Source: Raineyella sp034933565
GTDB taxonomy: Bacteria > Actinomycetota > Actinomycetes > Propionibacteriales > Propionibacteriaceae
Length of the DNA: 64,000 nt
Assembly (NCBI RefSeq): GCF_034933565.1
Contig: NZ_JAYFNG010000011.1
Location: 1 to 64,000, forward strand
Direction of reading: 5' to 3'
This document shows positions 52,232 through 61,124 of the stretch, piece after piece (position 1 is the first letter of the stretch; the number at the start of each line of letters is the position of its first letter). Both the position numbers and the translations under genes were made by a program. Below the pieces are notes generated by a model. It made no database searches and was not told the DNA's origin. It saw only the letters and a list, made by a program, of their open reading frames with translations.

Positions 52232-53343
52232 CCGGCACCGGATCGCAGGGTCTCGGCCAGGTCGAGGTAGCGGGCGGCCACCGCGTCCCAGGACCAGCGC
52301 TCGGCGGTCGCCCGGGCGGCGTCCCGCCAGGGGGCGAGCGGTGCCGCCTCGAGCCGGCGCAGGGCCGCGGCCAACGACGCCGCGTCCCGGTCGATCAGCA
52401 GCCCGTTGTGGCCGTCGAGGAGGTCGGGGGCGAACCCGACCCGGGTGGCGATCACCGGCAGACCGCAGGCCAGTGCCTCCAGCACCACGAGAGCGTTCGC
52501 CTCGTACGCGCTGGCCAGCACGAAGACGTCACCGGCCTGGATCCACGGCACCGGATCGTCCTGGCGCCCGGCGAAGTGCACCCGATCAGCGATGCCGAGG
52601 TCCTCGGCCCGGTGCCGGGCCGCCGCGATCATCGCCGGGGTCCCGCCGACCACGACCAGATCGGTCCCGGACCGGTCGGCGAGCGCCGCCAGTGTGAGCG
52701 GGAGCCCCTTGCGGTCGAACTCGTGCCCGACGAACACGGCGAGCATCCGATCGGTGGGCAGCCCGAGCCGGGCCCGCAGCGCGTCGCGCTCGGCGGGCCC
52801 GACCGGTCGGAACCGCCGGGTGTCGACCCCGTTGGGGATGACCACCGTGGCCGGGCGCAGCCGCGGATAGGTCTGTTCGAGAAGCCGGCGCTCCCCCTCG
52901 GTGAGGTTGACCACCACCCGGTGGACGCCGCTGCGGTAGCGCAGGATGTCGCGGGCCGAGGTGAACAGGTGCAGCGGGTTGCGCACCATCCGCCAGGCGA
53001 ACTGCCCGCGGGCCTTCATCGCCGCCCGGACGATGCCGTGGTTGACGTACACCTCACCGGCCAGCACATCGTTGTGGCAGATCGCGACGGCGTCGGGGCG
53101 CTGGGCCAGGAAGCGGCGGGCCCGGGCCGTGCCGACGGTGGAGAACCAGACGGTGCGCAGGGCCCGGACCACGGTCCGGCCGAGCTGCCCCTCGGGCAAC
53201 GCCAGCCAGCCGGCGCCGGCCTCGTCGAGGGTGAACCGTTCGGTGGGGACGCCGCGGCGATCGAACGCCTGCTCCAGGGCGTACGCCACGCCCTCCACCC
53301 CGCTGCCGGCCCGCACCTCGGGCACGATCTGGACGATCCTCAT
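52228..53343 (-). CDS. Glycosyltransferase family 4
   Basis: 371 residues. MRIVQIVPEVRAGSGVEGVAYALEQAF start, VFVGHEFDRKGLPLTLAAL donor loop (WaaG-like), and EX7E in SAYEANALVVLEALACG. The ICHNDVLAGEVYVNHGIV segment also resembles WaaG-type enzymes of lipopolysaccharide core synthesis. Linked by TGATG and ATGA overlaps in the seven-gene chain. Confidence 0.88.
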   Translation of the reverse strand: MRIVQIVPEVRAGSGVEGVAYALEQAFDRRGVPTERFTLDEAGAGWLALPEGQLGRTVVRALRTVWFSTVGTARARRFLAQRPDAVAICHNDVLAGEVYVNHGIVRAAMKARGQFAWRMVRNPLHLFTSARDILRYRSGVHRVVVNLTEGERRLLEQTYPRLRPATVVIPNGVDTRRFRPVGPAERDALRARLGLPTDRMLAVFVGHEFDRKGLPLTLAALADRSGTDLVVVGGTPAMIAAARHRAEDLGIADRVHFAGRQDDPVPWIQAGDVFVLASAYEANALVVLEALACGLPVIATRVGFAPDLLDGHNGLLIDRDAASLAAALRRLEAAPLAPWRDAARATAERWSWDAVAARYLDLAETLRSGAG

Positions 53344-54752
53344 CAGCTCCCCGATCCGACCGGCGCCCCGCGCCCCGCTCGGGCCGGTGCACCGACGTCC
53401 CCGACCCCGGTCGCACCGGCCACGGTCGCGTCGGCCCCGGTCGCACCGGCGAGGGCCCGAGTGGCGGCACCGGCGTCGGCCCGGTCGCGGGCCAGGGCCA
53501 GCGCGCCCAGGCAGACCCCGATGATCACGAAGGGGATCGGGGTCTGCACCGAGATCCAGAACAGGTCGAGCTGGGCCTGCGCCAGCCGGGACAACAGGAT
53601 GGCGACCGCGAGGGTGCCGTACGCCGGGTCGACCCCCCACAGGATGCCCAGGGCGCCGATCATCAGGGCGAGGAACGCGATCAGTCCGATGATCCCGGCC
53701 GTGGCCAGCAGCTCCAGCTCGGCGTTGGGCGGCTGGAACCCGGGCTCACCGGGCCGGTACCAGTACCGCAGCCCGTGCCCGACCCACGGCGACGCCCGCC
53801 AGTAGGTGACGGTTTCCTGGAACCAGGTGACCCGCTGGAAGATCGAGTTGTGGATGTTGCCGGTGGCGATCTGGTCCCGCACCGTGGTGGCGACCACCAC
53901 GAGGGCCGGGATCACCAGCACCACGATGAGCTTGGACCGGCGGCGATGGGCGTCACCGCGCAGCGCGACGACGAGGAGGGCGACGGCCAGTCCGACCAGG
54001 GCCTGGCGGGACTGGGTCATCGCCAGCGCGGCGACCAGCACAGTGAACGCCGTCAGCGCCCAGCCCTTCCGCCAGCCCATCCACAGCGGCCGCGTGTAGG
54101 CGATGACGGCGGCGAACCCCAGCACCGTGCCGAGGAAGTTCTTGTGCATGCCGTACGGCCAGGACACGAAGACCGCCCCGAAGTTCCCGTGGGCGTACTG
54201 CAGTGCCCCCTGGGCGATGGTGAGGCCGGCCAGGCCGAGCGCGGCCAGCAGGAACAGGGTCAGCCCGGCCCGGGCGTGCCCGCTGCGCCCGACCGTCCAG
54301 CCGACGATCAGCGCACCGGCGACCAGGACCCAGGCATGGAACCACTCGATCACACCGGAGACGTACGGGTTCGCCACGACGGTGAACAGGGTGGCGAACT
54401 GGTAGACCCCCGACAGCCACAGCAGGTTGCGCAGCGGTGGGCTGAACGGGCGGGGCGCGAAGAACAGTGCCGTGATCGTCGCCACCCCCAGCGCGGCGTC
54501 CGACAGGGACAGGTCCAGCGTCCCGCCCCCCACCCGGTGGACCACCAGCAACACCGGCATGGCGATCAGCGGAATCGTCGCCGGGTCCGCCACGGTGACG
54601 CCGAGGGCGAGCACCACCCCCACGGCACCGATCGCGATCAGCGGCCGGCCCGGCACGAGGTGTCCGATCCCCAGCGCCAGCCCGACGGCCAGCAGGGTGC
54701 CCACCAGCCAGGTGAAGCGCCGTCCGAGCCGGGTCGCCAGCAGCGCGCCCAT
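53343..54752 (-). CDS. Wzy-like polysaccharide polymerase/O-antigen ligase
   Basis: 469 residues with about 11-12 hydrophobic helices and a central external loop containing TWFQETVTYWRASPWVGHGLRYW, the HGxG-type segment seen in O-antigen ligase/polymerase (Wzy_C) families. It should join lipid-linked repeat units outside the membrane. The Ala/Gly-rich tail (about 425-469) is probably disordered. The ATG at 54752 has a GGGGAGGGG site and overlaps the previous stop (TGATG). Ligase or polymerase activity cannot be separated by sequence alone. Confidence 0.85.
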   Translation of the reverse strand: MGALLATRLGRRFTWLVGTLLAVGLALGIGHLVPGRPLIAIGAVGVVLALGVTVADPATIPLIAMPVLLVVHRVGGGTLDLSLSDAALGVATITALFFAPRPFSPPLRNLLWLSGVYQFATLFTVVANPYVSGVIEWFHAWVLVAGALIVGWTVGRSGHARAGLTLFLLAALGLAGLTIAQGALQYAHGNFGAVFVSWPYGMHKNFLGTVLGFAAVIAYTRPLWMGWRKGWALTAFTVLVAALAMTQSRQALVGLAVALLVVALRGDAHRRRSKLIVVLVIPALVVVATTVRDQIATGNIHNSIFQRVTWFQETVTYWRASPWVGHGLRYWYRPGEPGFQPPNAELELLATAGIIGLIAFLALMIGALGILWGVDPAYGTLAVAILLSRLAQAQLDLFWISVQTPIPFVIIGVCLGALALARDRADAGAATRALAGATGADATVAGATGVGDVGAPARAGRGAPVGSGS

Positions 54753-56845
54753 CAGGCTCCCCTCCCCGTGGTGGCCTCGGCCCGGATCGGGCCACGGACG
54801 AACGTCCGGGCCCGCGCAGCGGCGGCCCGGCCCCGCCCGCCCGGCAGGACGACCGCCCGCAGCCCGGCACCGAGCACCTGCCCGACCCGGGCGGCCTGCC
54901 ACCCGGGGGCACCGAAGTGCTTGCGCAGGTAGCGCTCCTGGGAGGCGAAGAAGTGTGCATCGCGCTGCGAGGGGTCGGTGCTGGTGGCGGCACCGAGGTG
55001 CTCGACCGTCACGGTGGTCACCTCAGCATGGTGCCAGCCGAGCAGGTGGGCGCGGTAGGCCCAGTCGGTCTCCTCGGCGTAGAGGAAGAAGCGCTCGTCG
55101 AAGCTCCCGACCTGGGCCAGCGCCTCGGCCCGCAGCAGCAGCACCGACCCGATCACATAGCGGTCCGGCCCCGCCCACCGGCCCAGGCCGAGCGCCTCCA
55201 GCCAGCTGCCCCGCGGCGACGGGAACGGCCACGACACCCGGGCCGGCCGGCCGGCCCCGTCGACCTGGGACGGCCCGACACTGGCCAGGTCCGGGTCGGT
55301 GAGCAGGGCCGTGTGGAGGGTGTCGATGTCCTCGACCGACACCACGGCGTCCGGATTGAGCAGCAGCACATCGGCGTCCGGCAGCTGTCGGTGACGCAGC
55401 GCGAGGTTCACCCCGGCGGCGAAACCTCCGTTGTGACCGGCGTCGACATAGTGGCAGCCCAGCTCGGCACAGAGCTGCCGGATCTCGGGCAGCGAGGAGT
55501 TGTCCACCACGGTGACCGGCAGGGCACCGGCGATCGGGGTGAGGGCCCGGCGGACCAGATCGGCGGACCGGTAGGCGACCAGCACCACCTCCACGCCGCG
55601 GCGCTCGTTCGGACCGCGGGTCTGGTCCGGGCCATGGGGCTCGTCCACATGAGGCTCGTCCACCCGGCGAGCATCGCCATCCTGACCGTCCCGGTCGGCG
55701 GGGCGATGCAGCATGCTGCGATAGAGGGCGAGGAAGTCCTCGGCGACCCGCTCCCACGACGTCGCGGCGGCACGTCCCAGGCCCCGCGCCCGCAGGTCGG
55801 CGGCCAGCTGCGGGTCGCTCCCGACCCGCACCAGCGCCGCCCGGAGTGCGACCGGGTCGCCGGGCGCGACGAGCAGTCCGGCACCACCGACCACCTCGGG
55901 CAGGGCTCCGGTGTCGCTGGCCACGACCGGGGTGCCGCAGGCCATCGCCTCGACCGCGACCCGGCCGTACTGCTCGACCCACGAGGCAGTGGTCAGCGAG
56001 GGCACGGCCAGCACGTCGAGGCCCCGATAGAGGGTGGGCAACTCGGCCTGGTCGACCGGCCCGACGAACTCGACCCGATCGCGCAGGCCACCGGCCGCGA
56101 CCCGCAGGCGCAGCGTCTCCGCCTCCGGACCGGCGCCCGCGATCCGCAGGCGCAGCCGGGGCTCGCCGGCCACGGCCTCGAGCAGCACGTCGATCCCCTT
56201 GTGGGGGGCCAGTCGGCCGACATAGCCGACGACGACGTCTGCGGCACCGTCACCGGTCGGCGCCGCGTGGCCGGTCGGTACCGCGTGGCCGGTCGGGAGG
56301 CCACCACTGGTGGAGCCGGGGGTGAAGTGGTCAGGGTCCAGCCCGAGCGGGATCACCCGGGCAGCGCCCGGGAAGCCCTTGTCCTGGCAGATCCGTGCGG
56401 CGTCGGCGTTGCACGTCTGCAGGCCGGCCGCATGCCGCAGAGCGTGCCGTTCCAGGTGCCGGAACGGGATCGGGTACCGCTTGCGGATGTTCTGCGCCGA
56501 GTACAGGGCATACGGCATCCGCCGGCCCCGCAGGGCCCGTAGCAGCAGGATCTCCGCGGTGGCCAGGGCGAAGGGCTCCTCATGGAGGTCGAGGATGTCC
56601 CAGTCCTCCCCGAGAGCCCGCCAGATCGGTCGGGGGTCGTAGAGGAAGAGGGCGGGATGGCGGCCGATCGTCGCCGCGGCACGGACCTGCTCGTCCGGCC
56701 GGGCTCGCAGCTCGACGACCTGGCCGCCCTCGTCCCAGCGTCGCGCGGTGAGCGTGGTGACCTCGACGCCGGCTCGTGCCAGTGCGCGTTCCCGTTCCCG
56801 CCAGGCGTCGACGACAGCGCTGTGGAAGACGCGTAGGACCCGCAC
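54752..56845 (-). CDS. Two-domain glycosyltransferase (GT4 plus GT2 fusion)
   Basis: 697 residues from a GTG with a GGAGGGGGG ribosome site at ideal spacing. Residues about 1-375 are a family 4 transferase (VGYVGRLAPHKGIDVLLEAV; VEQYGRVAVEAMACG as the EX7E region). A charged linker with DEPHVDEPHGPD repeats follows, then a family 2 transferase (about 410-697) with VVLVAYRSADLVRRAL, LLLNPDAVV and FLYAEETDWAYRAHLLGW, the rhamnosyltransferase-type pattern. It could add two sugars in sequence. First gene of the seven-gene leftward chain, divergent from the Wzz-kinase gene. Confidence 0.9.
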   Translation of the reverse strand: MRVLRVFHSAVVDAWRERERALARAGVEVTTLTARRWDEGGQVVELRARPDEQVRAAATIGRHPALFLYDPRPIWRALGEDWDILDLHEEPFALATAEILLLRALRGRRMPYALYSAQNIRKRYPIPFRHLERHALRHAAGLQTCNADAARICQDKGFPGAARVIPLGLDPDHFTPGSTSGGLPTGHAVPTGHAAPTGDGAADVVVGYVGRLAPHKGIDVLLEAVAGEPRLRLRIAGAGPEAETLRLRVAAGGLRDRVEFVGPVDQAELPTLYRGLDVLAVPSLTTASWVEQYGRVAVEAMACGTPVVASDTGALPEVVGGAGLLVAPGDPVALRAALVRVGSDPQLAADLRARGLGRAAATSWERVAEDFLALYRSMLHRPADRDGQDGDARRVDEPHVDEPHGPDQTRGPNERRGVEVVLVAYRSADLVRRALTPIAGALPVTVVDNSSLPEIRQLCAELGCHYVDAGHNGGFAAGVNLALRHRQLPDADVLLLNPDAVVSVEDIDTLHTALLTDPDLASVGPSQVDGAGRPARVSWPFPSPRGSWLEALGLGRWAGPDRYVIGSVLLLRAEALAQVGSFDERFFLYAEETDWAYRAHLLGWHHAEVTTVTVEHLGAATSTDPSQRDAHFFASQERYLRKHFGAPGWQAARVGQVLGAGLRAVVLPGGRGRAAAARARTFVRGPIRAEATTGRGA

Positions 56846-56978
56846 GGCCGACCCCCCTCCGGTCGAGAAGACTGCAGCCACACCCTAACCGACCCGGCTC
56901 ACCCCTCGGACTCTGCTCGTGCTGTGTGAAAATGATCCCGGCAGGCCCACCGAATCGACCGATGACTGGAGAGCAACC

Positions 56979-58679
56979 GTGCAGTTCCGAGAGTTCCTGG
57001 CCATCCTCGGCTCGCGTTGGAAGACCGTGCTGGTCAGCGTGCTCCTGGTGCTCGCGGCGACCGTGGTGACGACGCTGCGGATCACCCCGACGTACGAGAC
57101 GACCGCCCAGGTGTTCTTCTCCGCAGAGGCGCCCAGGACGGCCAACAACACCGGCAACGGTTACGTGCTGACGACCAACGATCTCGGCACCTACCAGCAG
57201 CTGATCAGCTCCCCCGTCGTGATGGACCCGCTGCGGCAGCAGCTGAAGCTCCCTGCAGGGACGCCGCTGACGATCAGCGCCAAGGTCGCCGAGGGCTCGC
57301 CGATGCTCGACATCACGGCGCGATCGTCCTCGGCCCAGATGGCCGCCGACGCCGCGAACGCCGCCGGGCCGCAACTGGCGTCCATCGGCAAGGACTTCGC
57401 CCCGCTGCTCAACAGTGCGGGGCAGAACGTCAAGGCGACGACCATCTCGGCTGCCGCTGTGCCGACCAGGCCGGTCGCCCCCAACCTGGTGCAGAACGTC
57501 GTACTCGGGCTGTTGGCCGGCCTGGCCCTGGGCATCGGCCTGGCGCTGCTGCGCCACTTCCTCGACACCCGGGTCCGGTCGGAGGGCGATCTGCGCGCCA
57601 TCTCCGACCGGCCTCTCCTGGGCAAGTTGCGCCAACTGTCGAAGGGCACCGCCAACGCGGTCGTGATGAACAGCGACCCGCACGGGGTGGCGGCCGAGGA
57701 GTACCGCCGGCTGCGGACGAACCTCCAGTTCGCCGATGTCACCACCGGTGGCAAGCACTCGTTCGTGATCTCGTCGGTGATGCCGGGCGAGGGCAAGACC
57801 ACCACCGCGGTGAACCTGGCCATCGCGCTGGCCGATTCCGGGGCGCGGGTGCTGCTGGTCGACGGCGACCTGCGCAACCCGTCCGTCGCTGCCGCGATGG
57901 GGCTGGAGGGCAACGTCGGTCTCACCACCGTGCTGCTCGGCCGGGCGACCGTCGGTGAGGCCGCACAGAAGTGGGGGGACTCGACCCTCTATGTGCTGCC
58001 CTCCGGCGCCATCCCACCGAACCCGAGCGAGCTCCTCGGCTCCAGGGCGACCGAGACCCTCTTCGAGCAGCTGCTCGCCGCCTACGACTATGTCCTGGTG
58101 GACAGCCCCCCGGTGCTGCCCGTCATCGACCCGGTGCTGATCGACCGGCTGGTCGGCGGCATGCTGATGGTGGTCAGCGTCAACACCACCCTGAAGCGGG
58201 ACCTCGCCCAGGCGGTGAAGCAGCTGAAGACGGTCGACGCCAAGGTGGCCGGTTTCGCGCTCAACCGGATGCCGAACGACGACTCCTCCAGCCGCTACGG
58301 CGGCTACTACGCGTACGGCCGCGGGCGCAAGGACAAGCGCAAGCATGCGGCCGTCGCCTCGCGGCACGGCAGTCTGGACGAGGCGGTGCCGGTCACCTCC
58401 GCCGCGATCCTCGACTCTCCCGCCCAGGAGGACTCCCGCGACGAGATCACGGTGCGTACGCACCGCCGCACCGCCGCACCGCCGGCAGCGGCCGCTCACA
58501 CCCCCTACGGGCGGCCCTCCGCGGCGACGCGCCGCGAGGATCCCGTGGACTTCGCGGGTCCCACCTCGCCGGCGGCACCCACGTCCCAGGCCACCCCGAT
58601 GGCCGCGCCTACCACTGAGGAGCGAGGGGAGCGGGACACCGCCGGGTCGCTGCCGCACGGACGTCGCTTCGCCGAATAG
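56979..58679 (+). CDS. Wzz-type chain-length regulator fused to BY-kinase
   Basis: 566 residues from a GTG with GGAGAG. The N-terminal Wzz domain has two membrane helices (about 17-34 and 171-191). The cytoplasmic kinase has Walker A MPGEGKTTT (268-276), Walker A-prime LLVDGDLR (292-299) and Walker B VLVDSPPV (372-379). A Tyr cluster (440, 443, 444, 446) follows, the usual autophosphorylation site, then ~120 residues of Pro/Ala/Thr-rich tail. Such proteins control polymer length in Wzy-dependent synthesis. It shares a 133-bp divergent promoter region with the GT4-GT2 gene. Confidence 0.93.
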   Translation: MQFREFLAILGSRWKTVLVSVLLVLAATVVTTLRITPTYETTAQVFFSAEAPRTANNTGNGYVLTTNDLGTYQQLISSPVVMDPLRQQLKLPAGTPLTISAKVAEGSPMLDITARSSSAQMAADAANAAGPQLASIGKDFAPLLNSAGQNVKATTISAAAVPTRPVAPNLVQNVVLGLLAGLALGIGLALLRHFLDTRVRSEGDLRAISDRPLLGKLRQLSKGTANAVVMNSDPHGVAAEEYRRLRTNLQFADVTTGGKHSFVISSVMPGEGKTTTAVNLAIALADSGARVLLVDGDLRNPSVAAAMGLEGNVGLTTVLLGRATVGEAAQKWGDSTLYVLPSGAIPPNPSELLGSRATETLFEQLLAAYDYVLVDSPPVLPVIDPVLIDRLVGGMLMVVSVNTTLKRDLAQAVKQLKTVDAKVAGFALNRMPNDDSSSRYGGYYAYGRGRKDKRKHAAVASRHGSLDEAVPVTSAAILDSPAQEDSRDEITVRTHRRTAAPPAAAAHTPYGRPSAATRREDPVDFAGPTSPAAPTSQATPMAAPTTEERGERDTAGSLPHGRRFAE

Positions 58680-58801
58680 CCCGTCCCTCGCCCCGGGTGC
58701 CGAGCAGCTCGCCCTCGCTCGGGTGGCCAACGACCCAGCCTCTGTCCGGGCGAACGCCCGCGTCGCCGTACGACCTGCGTACGACCCGCGGATGACCCGG
58801 G

Positions 58802-60124
58802 TCAGCGCCGGGCCACCAGGCCGTCGGCGAGCAACCCGCTGACGAAACCCTCCACCGCGGACCGGATGTCGATCAGTTCCGCCTCGAAGGTCAGCGCCAC
58901 CCGCTCGACCACCGAGTCCGGGGTGCCGGTGAAGACGGCCACCCAGATCTCCGCCGCGCTGCCGGTGAGGATCCGGATCGGCCCTTCGGGGACCGGAGCG
59001 ACGTAGATGACACCGTCGACGTCCACCGCGCCGACGCCGACCGGCAGCCGATAGCCCCCTGCACCTGATCCTGTCTCCTCCGCCGCGCGCTGCTCCCGCT
59101 GCGGGCTCGCAGGGACCGCTCCGGGCCGATCCGGCTGCGCAGACCCTGTGGTGGTGGTCCTGTCGGCGCCGATCCCGTCGGCATCGGTCAGGTCGGCGCC
59201 GATCCCCTCAGGGCCGGTCGCGCCGCGGACGGCGTCTGTGGGGACGGTGGCGGTCGCGCCGCGGTGGCGCGCCGGGGCCAGGAGCTGTTCGTGGACCCCG
59301 CGGACCGGTCGCCTGAAGAACTCGAGGGCGATCTCCCGGCGGGTCGGTCGTCGCCCCAGCAGCACCGCCAGGTGTTCGACGTTCACCAGTGGGGCGATCA
59401 GGATGAGGTGCAGCCGGTCGCGCCAGGTGGGGGCCGCGACGATCCGGGCCCGCCACTCCTCCAGCCGGGTGCCGCCTTCCGACATCACCCTCCAGAGGGC
59501 ATATTCGCGTTGCGCGTGGAACTCCTCCAGATGCCCTGTTCCTGCCGCGAAGGCCAGCTGGGCCCCGAGCCGGCGGACCAGAGCCTCGACAGCCGCCCGC
59601 TGTGCCCCGTCGGCCCTCCCCCATGAGGTCAGGACGTCCGGGGCGATGGCACCGGCGGTGGCCGTACGGCCGGCGTTGAGGACGAGGATCACCGTCTGCG
59701 CCACGGTGTCGGGGACGAGGCAGGCGATGCCGCCGATGTCGGCCGTCCGACGGCCCGACCACAACAGCTCGAAGGCTTCCCCCGGATCGACGCCGATGCC
59801 GGGGAACATCCGGTGCACATCCACGTAGCCCCAGCAGGTGTGGTGCAGGGTCGCCGCATGGCCGAACGAGGAGCCGGCGCGGAACCCGATCACCCGTGTC
59901 CAGCCGGCGGCGACCAGAGCGTGCAGGAAGTCGCGCACCTGAGCGGGCCGGACCAGCACGTCGACATCGGTGCCGATGCGTCCCTCCTCGGTGAGCGTCG
60001 GATCGATCGCGTAGCCCTTGATGTGCAGCAGGTCCGTACCGGACAGCTCGGCCACCCGTTGGACGGCCGCGTGACCGAGCTGGACGACGGCCGCCAACGG
60101 CGGCTCCGGGTGCAGGTCGGTCAT
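58802..60124 (-). CDS. Nucleotidyltransferase-PqqD-like fusion protein
   Basis: 440 residues. The N-terminal part resembles the uncharacterised nucleotidyltransferase family PF14907: LLHIKGYAID (Lys36-Gly) and GTDVDVLVRP with the metal-binding Asp53 and Asp55. A Thr/Gly/Pro-rich linker (about 295-360) joins a C-terminal PqqD-like domain (about 365-440: EIWVAVFTGTPDSVVERV ... VEGFVSGLLADGLV). PqqD domains bind leader peptides in RiPP pathways. It is divergent from an HprK-like kinase and PqqD gene, which recalls the HPr-related (HPr-rel-A) modules found in exopolysaccharide loci. The true substrate is unknown. Confidence 0.75.
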   Translation of the reverse strand: MTDLHPEPPLAAVVQLGHAAVQRVAELSGTDLLHIKGYAIDPTLTEEGRIGTDVDVLVRPAQVRDFLHALVAAGWTRVIGFRAGSSFGHAATLHHTCWGYVDVHRMFPGIGVDPGEAFELLWSGRRTADIGGIACLVPDTVAQTVILVLNAGRTATAGAIAPDVLTSWGRADGAQRAAVEALVRRLGAQLAFAAGTGHLEEFHAQREYALWRVMSEGGTRLEEWRARIVAAPTWRDRLHLILIAPLVNVEHLAVLLGRRPTRREIALEFFRRPVRGVHEQLLAPARHRGATATVPTDAVRGATGPEGIGADLTDADGIGADRTTTTGSAQPDRPGAVPASPQREQRAAEETGSGAGGYRLPVGVGAVDVDGVIYVAPVPEGPIRILTGSAAEIWVAVFTGTPDSVVERVALTFEAELIDIRSAVEGFVSGLLADGLVARR

Positions 60125-60209
60125 GGTGGCAGCCTATCCGCGGCCGGGCAGCCGTCGGCCGCCTCCGTACGGGTCGGACCGCCGGCCCGACCCGGGGTAG
60201 GCTGCCCGC

Positions 60210-61124
60210 ATGCCCGCCGCGTCACCCCCGCCTCCTGCGGACCTCCGGGAGGGGATCCCGGCCGCTTCGATGACCGTGCACGGGCTGGCCTGCACCACCT
60301 CCCTGACGCTGCGCGGATCGCGTTCCGCCGAGCTCCGGGACGCGCTGGCGCGGGCCTGGTCCCGCTGCCTGGCACCGACCGACGCTGCACCGACCACCCC
60401 GACGCCCGGTCTGCGGCTCGTCCTCGAGGATCCGTCGACCGTCGAGGGTCACGAGCACCCGGCGGGCGAGGACCCCACCCCCGAGAATCCGGCGGGCGAC
60501 AGCGCCCCGGACCCGGAGACCTCGGTGGCCGCGACCCGACTCGACGCCCTGCTCCAGCAGACCACCCAGGCCGTCACCCGGACCTTCATCACCGCCCAGA
60601 CCGGTCGACTGTTGATGCTGCACGCGGGCGCGTGCGCCGATCCGGAGTCCGGCGCCGCCGTGGTGTACGTGGCCCCCGGGGGCACTGGTAAGACCACTCT
60701 GTCGCGTGTCCTCGGCCGGTCCCTGGGGTACCTCACCGACGAGACGGTGGGGATCACGGCCACCGGCCGGATCCTGCCGTACCCCAAGCCGCTGTCGATC
60801 CGGACCAACGGGTGGGCCGGGCCCAAGACCGAGACATCACCGGACGAGTTGCAGCTGGTGGCTGCGCCGTCGGCCCCGTGGTTGCGGCGCATCGTGCTGC
60901 TGGATCGCACCGATGACCACGCCGGCCCCCCGCGCTGCACCGAGCTCGAGGTGGCCGACGCCATCATCGCGCTGGCACCGGAGACATCCGCGCTGAGCAG
61001 CCTCGAGCGTCCCCTGCACCTGCTGGCCGACCTGATCGCCGCGGCCGGGCCGGTGCTGCGCTGCACCTACCGGGAGGCCGAGGACCTCGCCCCGCTCCTC
61101 ACCGCCCTGGTGGCGGCGGCATGA
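60210..61124 (+). CDS. HprK-related P-loop kinase
   Basis: 304 residues. The P-loop APGGTGKTT (155-163) followed by RVLGRSLGYLTDETVGI is the pattern of HPr kinase-related proteins (HprK_rel) rather than true HprK, which would also carry the downstream regulatory motif. The N-terminal ~110 residues are variable and Pro/Thr-rich. An ATG at 60270 is an alternative start. Its stop overlaps the PqqD gene as ATGA. In other bacteria this family sits in surface-glycan and peptide-modification loci; the substrate is unknown. No HPr (ptsH) gene is in this window. Confidence 0.78.
   Translation: MPAASPPPPADLREGIPAASMTVHGLACTTSLTLRGSRSAELRDALARAWSRCLAPTDAAPTTPTPGLRLVLEDPSTVEGHEHPAGEDPTPENPAGDSAPDPETSVAATRLDALLQQTTQAVTRTFITAQTGRLLMLHAGACADPESGAAVVYVAPGGTGKTTLSRVLGRSLGYLTDETVGITATGRILPYPKPLSIRTNGWAGPKTETSPDELQLVAAPSAPWLRRIVLLDRTDDHAGPPRCTELEVADAIIALAPETSALSSLERPLHLLADLIAAAGPVLRCTYREAEDLAPLLTALVAAA

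Noticed and set aside
60125..60209. A precursor peptide for the PqqD module in the divergent gap
   Set aside because: The gap is 85 bp and GC-rich; no short frame with a start and ribosome site stands out. The gaps at 58680-58801 and 61457-61525 were also read without success.
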